Assembly: GCA_002478745.1 (NCBI GenBank)
Contig: DLQI01000093.1
Span: forward strand, 1 to 10,979
DNA from: Rhodobacteraceae bacterium UBA7436
GTDB lineage: Bacteria; Pseudomonadota; Alphaproteobacteria; Rhodobacterales; Rhodobacteraceae
Direction of reading: 5' to 3'
DNA: 10,979 bases
Shown here: positions 6,697 through 10,979 of the stretch, one piece after another
Numbering within the stretch: the stretch's first letter is position 1
How the letters are laid out: each line of letters starts with the position of its first letter
The notes under the pieces: model-generated
What the model saw: only the letters and a program-made list of their open reading frames with translations
Database searches by the model: none
What the model was told of the DNA's origin: nothing
Position numbers and translations under genes: made by a program

Positions 6697-7850
6697 CTTT
6701 GACACCAGAACGCGGATTTAATGAGGCGGAGTATCGCAATCGCTTAGCGCGCGCGCAGGCGATGATGGCGAAAGCGGGCTTGACGTGTTTATTACTCAGC
6801 ACTGAACCCGAAGTGCGTTATTTTACGGGTTATTTGACCCGCTTTTGGGAAAGCCCTGCGCGGCCATGGTTTTTGGTTGTGCCAGCCGTTGGTGATCCGA
6901 TTGCGGTGATCCCATCCATTGGCGTGGCTTTAATGTCGCGCAGTTGGATCAAGGATATCCGCAGCTGGCGCTCCCCTGATCTACAAGACGATGGAGTGAG
7001 TTTACTGCGCGATGCTTTGGGCGAAGTTGCTGGAGCTGATGGAAAAATTGGTGTGCCAAGTGGTTTGGAAACTCACGTGCGTATGCCGATGCACAGCTGG
7101 AATGCGCTGCAACAAGGCCTTTTGATTGTGGACGATGCCGAAATCATGGTGCGTTTGCGCAAGATCAAATCACAGGCTGAAATTGCCAAAATTGCGCAGG
7201 CGGGTGCAATTGCAACCCGTGCCTTTGCGCGTGTCCCCGAAATCGCGCAGGCGGGTGTGCCGTTGGAAAAGGTATTCCGTCATTTTCAAATGTTGCTGCT
7301 GGAGGAGGGGGCCGATTGGGTGCCTTATCTGTCAGGAGCGGCGGGTCAGGATGGATATTACGACGTGATTTCTCCTGCGACTGATGCACCGCTGGTGCAG
7401 GGCGATATCCTGATGTTGGATACTGGCGCTGTATGGGACGGATACTTTTGTGATTTCGATCGCAACTTTGCGGTTGGGGCACCGTCTGCTATTGCCCAGT
7501 TGGGCCAAAGCAGTTTGATTGAGGCTGTTGATGCTGGGATGGCAGCTGCAAAACCTGGTGCGATGATGTGTGATTTGTTCCATGCAATGGCAGGGGTGTT
7601 GGCTGGTGACAGTGACGCCGTGGCGAATGCAGGGCGTTTGGGCCACGGGTTGGGGATGCAGCTGACAGAGTGGCCGTCGATCATCCCGACTGACCGCACT
7701 GTTTTGGAACCGGGCATGGTGCTGACACTTGAGCCATCGGTTGAGACTGTCGATGGGCGTATCATGGTGCATGAAGAAAATATCGCGATCACCGAAACGG
7801 GTGCGGTATTCTTGAACGCGCGCTCAGGACGTTCGTTGGTCAGCGTATGA
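6693..7850 (+). CDS. M24-family metallohydrolase (Xaa-Pro peptidase / ectoine hydrolase-like)
   Basis: A 385-residue protein of the 'pita-bread' family: an N-terminal creatinase-type domain (about 10-150) and a C-terminal catalytic domain (about 160-380). All five expected metal ligands are visible: Asp243 (MLDTGAVWDG), Asp254 (YFCDFDRNF), His318 (GRLGHGLGM), Glu347 (LTLEPSV) and Glu361 (MVHEENIAI). Members cleave Xaa-Pro peptides, creatine, or the ring of ectoine (EutD/DoeA). The DTGAVWDGYFCDFDRNF segment looks like the general peptidase form, so ectoine hydrolase is not assured. I chose the ATG at 6693, which overlaps the previous stop in ATGA, over an in-frame ATG at 6669 that would add eight residues (MHFKRRSC) inside the preceding gene. 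It overlaps the next gene by ATGA as well, so the three products should be made together and act in one cytoplasmic pathway. Confidence 0.9.
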   Translation: MTLTPERGFNEAEYRNRLARAQAMMAKAGLTCLLLSTEPEVRYFTGYLTRFWESPARPWFLVVPAVGDPIAVIPSIGVALMSRSWIKDIRSWRSPDLQDDGVSLLRDALGEVAGADGKIGVPSGLETHVRMPMHSWNALQQGLLIVDDAEIMVRLRKIKSQAEIAKIAQAGAIATRAFARVPEIAQAGVPLEKVFRHFQMLLLEEGADWVPYLSGAAGQDGYYDVISPATDAPLVQGDILMLDTGAVWDGYFCDFDRNFAVGAPSAIAQLGQSSLIEAVDAGMAAAKPGAMMCDLFHAMAGVLAGDSDAVANAGRLGHGLGMQLTEWPSIIPTDRTVLEPGMVLTLEPSVETVDGRIMVHEENIAITETGAVFLNARSGRSLVSV

Positions 7851-8569
7851 GTGTTTATGGCTACACCCTAGCCCCCAATGATGCGCCGCCCGTCGGGCTG
7901 ATCGTGTTGCAAACCGACGAGACAATTGAACGTGACATGCGCCGTCTTTTGGGGGACGCGCCGCTGTACGTGACGCGGGTTCCCAGTGCGCCGGTGGTGA
8001 CATCTGAAACGTTGCAGCAGATGGCCAATGAGATATCGGGGGCCGCTGCATTGCTGCCTCAGGCGGCAGAGTTCAGCGCGATTGGCTATGGTTGCACCTC
8101 TGGCACAGCACAGATTGGACCCGATCACATCGCTGAATTGGTCAAGGGGGGGGCTTCGACACAAGGTGTGACAGAACCGGTTAGCGCATTGATTGCCGCA
8201 TGCAATCATTTGGGTATCAAACGATTGGCATTTTTGTCGCCCTATATCGCTGAGGTATCTGGGCGTCTGCGTGACGTATTGGCGGATGCTGATGTTCAAA
8301 CGCCTGTTTTTGGCAGCTTTGCCGAGGAGGTTGAGGAGAAGGTTGTGCGTATTGATGGGCCATCCATCATCAATGCAGCACGCGATTTATGTGCAGACGC
8401 GCAGGCGGACGGGTTGTTTTTGTCCTGTACGAATTTGCGGACATTGGATGTGATTGCGCCGCTTGAGGCTGAGCTGGATATACCTGTGCTCAGCAGCAAT
8501 CTGGTTCTTGGCTGGCACATGGCGCAACTTGCCGGGATGCCGTTTTCGGGGCTGGGGAAATTGCGCTAG
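7847..8569 (+). CDS. Asp/Glu racemase-superfamily protein, EutA / arylmalonate decarboxylase-like
   Basis: A 240-residue protein of the aspartate/glutamate racemase superfamily, closest by motif to the maleate isomerase / arylmalonate decarboxylase / EutA branch. Two active-site cysteines sit in the classic places: Cys83 in GYGCTSGT and Cys194 in LSCTNLRT. Further family patterns are VTEPVSALIAACNHLG (108-123), RLAFLSPYI (126-134) and PVLSSNLVLGWHMAQLAG (213-230). With both cysteines it would be expected to racemise or isomerise rather than decarboxylate, but this is inference. EutA is part of ectoine/hydroxyectoine utilisation clusters, where its exact reaction is poorly settled. The start overlaps the M24 gene stop in ATGA. 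It is the last gene of the operon and converges, with a gap of only 3 bp, on the minus-strand gene that follows. Confidence 0.88.
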   Translation: MSVYGYTLAPNDAPPVGLIVLQTDETIERDMRRLLGDAPLYVTRVPSAPVVTSETLQQMANEISGAAALLPQAAEFSAIGYGCTSGTAQIGPDHIAELVKGGASTQGVTEPVSALIAACNHLGIKRLAFLSPYIAEVSGRLRDVLADADVQTPVFGSFAEEVEEKVVRIDGPSIINAARDLCADAQADGLFLSCTNLRTLDVIAPLEAELDIPVLSSNLVLGWHMAQLAGMPFSGLGKLR

Positions 8570-8572
8570 GGC

Positions 8573-8968
8573 TTAATTGGGTCCCTGAAAGAACTCCAGA
8601 TCTTCAACGCGGTTTAGGGTCAGGCGCTCAAGACAGATGTATTGAATGAGCGGCTGGATTGACCCTCCCCGTGCAATGGTGCTTTCTGCCAAACACGCTT
8701 GGTCGCGGTATTCGATCCAAGTGCGCTGAGCTGTGCGCAACATATCCTCGCTAGGGATATCGCCAACTTCTAAGTAGGTATCGCGATTTTTGGCGTCGCG
8801 GATTGCTATTTTCCAAATGTTGTTCAGCTCTGCATCCGCAGAGGCATAGGCGCGCGAGGCGCAGTCATTCATGTCCATCTGCGTTTGGGGTGCTGAGCAA
8901 TCTGGTGATTGTGCAGAACCTGTTATCGGGAGAAGGACGGCAACAGCTGCCAAGATGAGGGTTTTCAT
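8573..8968 (-). CDS. Secreted LprI / DUF1311 family protein
   Basis: A small exported protein of 131 residues. Residues 1-19 form a signal peptide (MKTLILAAVAVLLPITGSA, likely cut before Gln20). The mature part shows the family pattern: Cys24, MNDCASRAY (33-41), ADAELNNIW, QRTWIEYRDQAC (81-92), GGSIQPL and CLERLTLNR (112-120). The four cysteines (24, 36, 92, 112) are likely disulfide-bonded in the periplasm. LprI-like proteins have been described as lysozyme inhibitors, but most DUF1311 members have no tested role, so no function is assigned. I chose the start at 8968 because it begins the signal peptide and has AAAGGCG upstream; an in-frame ATG at 9025 would add 19 polar residues in front of it. 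It stands alone and converges on the preceding operon. Confidence 0.85.
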   Translation of the reverse strand: MKTLILAAVAVLLPITGSAQSPDCSAPQTQMDMNDCASRAYASADAELNNIWKIAIRDAKNRDTYLEVGDIPSEDMLRTAQRTWIEYRDQACLAESTIARGGSIQPLIQYICLERLTLNRVEDLEFFQGPN

Positions 8969-9072
8969 GAAGTGATCGCCTTTCGCTTCGGTGATAGGGA
9001 TGCGTTGCTGTTGTACGGTGATCATGTGCGAATTTTGTGACCAATAGAAGGTATAATCTGCACCTTAGCATC

Positions 9073-9101
9073 TTGACCCCCCTTGGGCTTTGACGTACGC
9101 C
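9073..9101 (+). promoter_or_regulatory. Candidate promoter of the tRNA-Gly gene
   Basis: TTGACC (9073-9078) matches five of six bases of the -35 consensus. With 17 bp spacing the -10 position is TACGCC (9096-9101), a poor match, and transcription would begin only a few bases before the mature tRNA start at 9112. Weak -10 elements are common at stable-RNA promoters, but this one is a guess by position. Confidence 0.35.
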
Positions 9102-9111
9102 GTCACACAGC

Positions 9112-9185
9112 GCGGGTATGGTGAAATGGTATCATTCGAGTTTTCCAAACTTAAGGCGCGGGTTCGATTCCCGCTACCCGCTCCA
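9112..9185 (+). tRNA. tRNA-Gly, anticodon UCC
   Basis: A full cloverleaf with encoded CCA (9183-9185). The acceptor stem GCGGGTA (9112-9118) pairs perfectly with TACCCGC (9175-9181). The D arm is GTGA / TCAT with loop AATGGTA; the T arm is GCGGG TTCGATT CCCGC; the anticodon loop TTTCCAA (9142-9148) carries TCC at 9144-9146, read as glycine GGA/GGG. The anticodon stem CGAGT / ACTTA contains a C-A mismatch at its base (9137 with 9153) and a G-U pair next to it. It is a single tRNA gene between the LprI-like gene and the ABC exporter. Confidence 0.96.
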
Positions 9186-9291
9186 ATATTCTCCACAATT
9201 GATGTGCGCGATCACATAGATGCGTTTTCTGTGTTCTTGACCTAAGTACTACAGGTTGCCAAAAGCGCTGCAGTTGCAAAAAGGAAATTTC

Positions 9292-10979
9292 ATGGCTGAC
9301 TCTTCATCGCAAACCAATGTGGCACCGTCCCCAGCTGCTATGAACGCCACAGATGAACGTGAAAAATCCAAGAAAATTAGTGGCCTAAGCGCGCTTTGGC
9401 CGTTTATGTTGCCCTATCGCTTGCTTATGGCGGCCGCTATATTTGCACTGGTTCTGACGGCGATGATTTCGTTGGCTTTGCCGCTGGCCGTGCGCCGTGT
9501 GATAGATAATTTTGGGACCGCTGATGGAACCATTCTGGATCAGTATTTTCTAGCTGCTATCGCTATTGCTGCCTTGTTGGCGCTGGGCACTGGTCTGCGT
9601 TACGCCTTGGTCACGCGATTGGGCGAGCGGGTCGTCGCAGATATACGCAAAGCGGTGTTTGACTGTGTGATCGGCATGTCGCCATCGTTTTACGAAAACA
9701 TCATGACGGGCGAGGTTCTAAGCCGGATTACGACTGATACCACTTTGATCCTAAGTGTTATTGGATCGTCTGTTTCGATTGCGCTGCGCAACATGCTGAT
9801 TTTTGTTGGTGGTCTCGTGTTGATGATGTTGACATCTGCAAAGTTGACGGCACTGGTGTTGTTGATTGTGCCCGCCGTTATCATTCCTATCCTTGTACTT
9901 GGCCGCCGTCTGCGGGTGATCAGTCGCGAGAACCAAGATTGGATTGCCGCATCTTCGGGTAGTGCGTCTGAGGCGCTGACCGCAGTGCAGACAGTACAGG
10001 CATTCACGCATGAAAAGATCAGCCGTCGTCAATTTTCTGATGTAACTGAGCAAAGCTATAATGCGGCTAAACGCCGGATTGCGACCCGCGCGGCGATGAC
10101 GATGATTGTTATCTTTCTGATTTTCACTGGCGTTTTAGGCGTTTTGTGGATCGGTGCGAACGATGTCCGTGCTGACGTCATGAGTTCAGGTGCATTAATC
10201 CAGTTTGTGATCTACGCGGTGATGGTTGCGGGGGCAGTTGCGGCGCTTTCTGAAATTTGGGGCGAATTACAGCGTGCAGCAGGTGCGACCGAGCGATTGA
10301 TCGAGTTGCTGCAAACGGTTGATAGTGTTCAGGATCAGGAGGTTCCACTCTCGTTGGCCAAGCCAGTGCGTGGGCGCATCCAGTTTGAGAACGTGACCTT
10401 TTCATATCCTGCGCGTCCTGCAGTTAAGGCGTTGGACGAGGTTGATCTGATGATTGAGCCGGGTGAGACTGTTGCATTTGTTGGTCCGTCTGGTGCGGGC
10501 AAGACCACAATTATTCAGATGATCCTGCGTTTTTATGATCCTCAAACGGGTCGTATATTGTTGGATGGTCACGCGCTGTCTGATCTTGGGCGTGACGCTT
10601 TTCGCGAACACATCGCGTTGGTTCCTCAAGATCCAGTTATCTTCGCAACTTCTGCACGCGAAAATATCCGCTTTGGTCGCCCTGACGCTACAGACGCGCA
10701 AATCGAAACGGCTGCAAAAGCTGCCGCTGCGCATGAGTTTATCCAAAGCTTGCCCGAAGGGTATGACAGTCCATTGGGCGAACGCGGTGTGATGCTGTCA
10801 GGTGGCCAAAAACAACGCATTGCGATTGCCCGTGCAATCCTGCGCGACGCCCCCGTTTTACTTTTAGACGAAGCCACGTCGGCCCTAGATGCTGAAAGCG
10901 AAGTTTTGGTGCAGGCCGCTGTTGATAGCCTAAGTGCGGATCGTACGACCTTAATCGTAGCACACCGTTTGGCGACCGT
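9292..10979 (+). CDS. ABC exporter, fused membrane and ATPase domains (MsbA-like), C-terminus cut off
   Basis: An inner-membrane half-transporter that would dimerise and export a lipid, drug or other hydrophobic compound using ATP. The frame is open to the window end, giving 562 residues; family members run to about 600, so only the last part is missing. After a polar N-terminus (1-40) comes the six-helix membrane domain (about 42-320) with the GEVLSRITTDTTLI coupling segment (140-153). The ATPase domain shows A-loop Tyr372, Walker A GPSGAGKTT (398-406, Lys404), Q-loop Gln446, signature LSGGQ (502-506), Walker B VLLLDEATSALD with Glu527, and H-loop His558. All catalytic residues are present. 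The start at 9292 has AAGGAA at 9281-9286 as ribosome-binding site. Similar proteins in alphaproteobacteria are usually annotated only as 'ABC transporter, permease/ATP-binding protein'; the substrate cannot be read from sequence. Confidence 0.95.
   Translation, partial: MADSSSQTNVAPSPAAMNATDEREKSKKISGLSALWPFMLPYRLLMAAAIFALVLTAMISLALPLAVRRVIDNFGTADGTILDQYFLAAIAIAALLALGTGLRYALVTRLGERVVADIRKAVFDCVIGMSPSFYENIMTGEVLSRITTDTTLILSVIGSSVSIALRNMLIFVGGLVLMMLTSAKLTALVLLIVPAVIIPILVLGRRLRVISRENQDWIAASSGSASEALTAVQTVQAFTHEKISRRQFSDVTEQSYNAAKRRIATRAAMTMIVIFLIFTGVLGVLWIGANDVRADVMSSGALIQFVIYAVMVAGAVAALSEIWGELQRAAGATERLIELLQTVDSVQDQEVPLSLAKPVRGRIQFENVTFSYPARPAVKALDEVDLMIEPGETVAFVGPSGAGKTTIIQMILRFYDPQTGRILLDGHALSDLGRDAFREHIALVPQDPVIFATSARENIRFGRPDATDAQIETAAKAAAAHEFIQSLPEGYDSPLGERGVMLSGGQKQRIAIARAILRDAPVLLLDEATSALDAESEVLVQAAVDSLSADRTTLIVAHRLAT

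Noticed and set aside
7332..7792. Minus-strand open frames of about 145 codons within the M24 gene
   Set aside because: They are antisense to a gene with all metal ligands intact and show no domain; they are explained by the codon pattern of the sense gene.
8969..9025. N-terminal extension of the LprI-like protein from the ATG at 9025
   Set aside because: The extra 19 residues are polar and would sit in front of a good signal peptide; the ATG at 8968 has its own ribosome-binding site.
9202..9217. ATGTG-N6-CACAT dyad before the ABC exporter gene, considered as a CRP-type site
   Set aside because: The TGTG and CACA halves are 6 bp apart, while the CRP consensus needs 8, and no convincing promoter lies next to it.
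9112..9291. Mobile element attachment site at the tRNA gene
   Set aside because: No integrase gene, no repeat of the tRNA 3' end and no phage-like genes are present in the window.

Overview
The window looks like chromosomal DNA from a marine alphaproteobacterium of the Rhodobacteraceae (Roseobacter group). The evidence is family resemblance plus moderate GC: a TRAP dicarboxylate-type transporter next to an IclR regulator, a glutathione-dependent formaldehyde dehydrogenase, a Tat-exported molybdenum hydroxylase and an ectoine-utilisation-like enzyme set. The taxonomic call is inference. No insertion sequence, phage gene, CRISPR array or rRNA was seen.

Layout. (1) 1-1338: the end of a TRAP transporter large membrane subunit (DctM type), with an IclR-family regulator 9 bp downstream. 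(2) 1434-2549: class III alcohol dehydrogenase / S-(hydroxymethyl)glutathione dehydrogenase, a single gene with a hairpin behind it. (3) 2550-2854: a 305-bp gene-free stretch with several dyad-symmetric elements: a terminator-like hairpin, three copies of AAACTGTGCA (two direct, one inverted), and a 24-bp dyad just ahead of the next gene. (4) 2855-5558: a two-gene operon for a [2Fe-2S] subunit and a Tat-signal molybdopterin subunit of the isoquinoline 1-oxidoreductase / aldehyde dehydrogenase type, closed by a strong hairpin. (5) 5671-8569: three genes joined by two ATGA overlaps, encoding a diaminopropionate ammonia-lyase-like PLP enzyme, an M24 'pita-bread' metallohydrolase and an EutA-like Asp/Glu racemase-family protein, with a 20-bp imperfect palindrome just upstream. 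(6) 8573-8968, minus strand: a small secreted LprI/DUF1311 protein. (7) 9112-9185: tRNA-Gly(UCC). (8) 9292 to the window end: an MsbA-like ABC exporter, cut by the window edge.

How the parts may work together. The TRAP system imports a small organic acid or similar solute and is probably controlled by the adjacent IclR protein. The dehydrogenase handles formaldehyde as its glutathione adduct in the cytoplasm. The molybdenum enzyme would oxidise an aldehyde or N-heterocycle in the periplasm, but no cytochrome partner is encoded beside it. The three-gene set recalls the eutA/eutB/eutD part of ectoine/hydroxyectoine catabolic loci. It lacks eutC and eutE, and its PLP enzyme is of a different subtype, so it may act on another diamino-acid-like or cyclic-amide substrate. 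This is the most interesting part of the window, together with the symmetric elements at 2573-2830 and 5639-5658.
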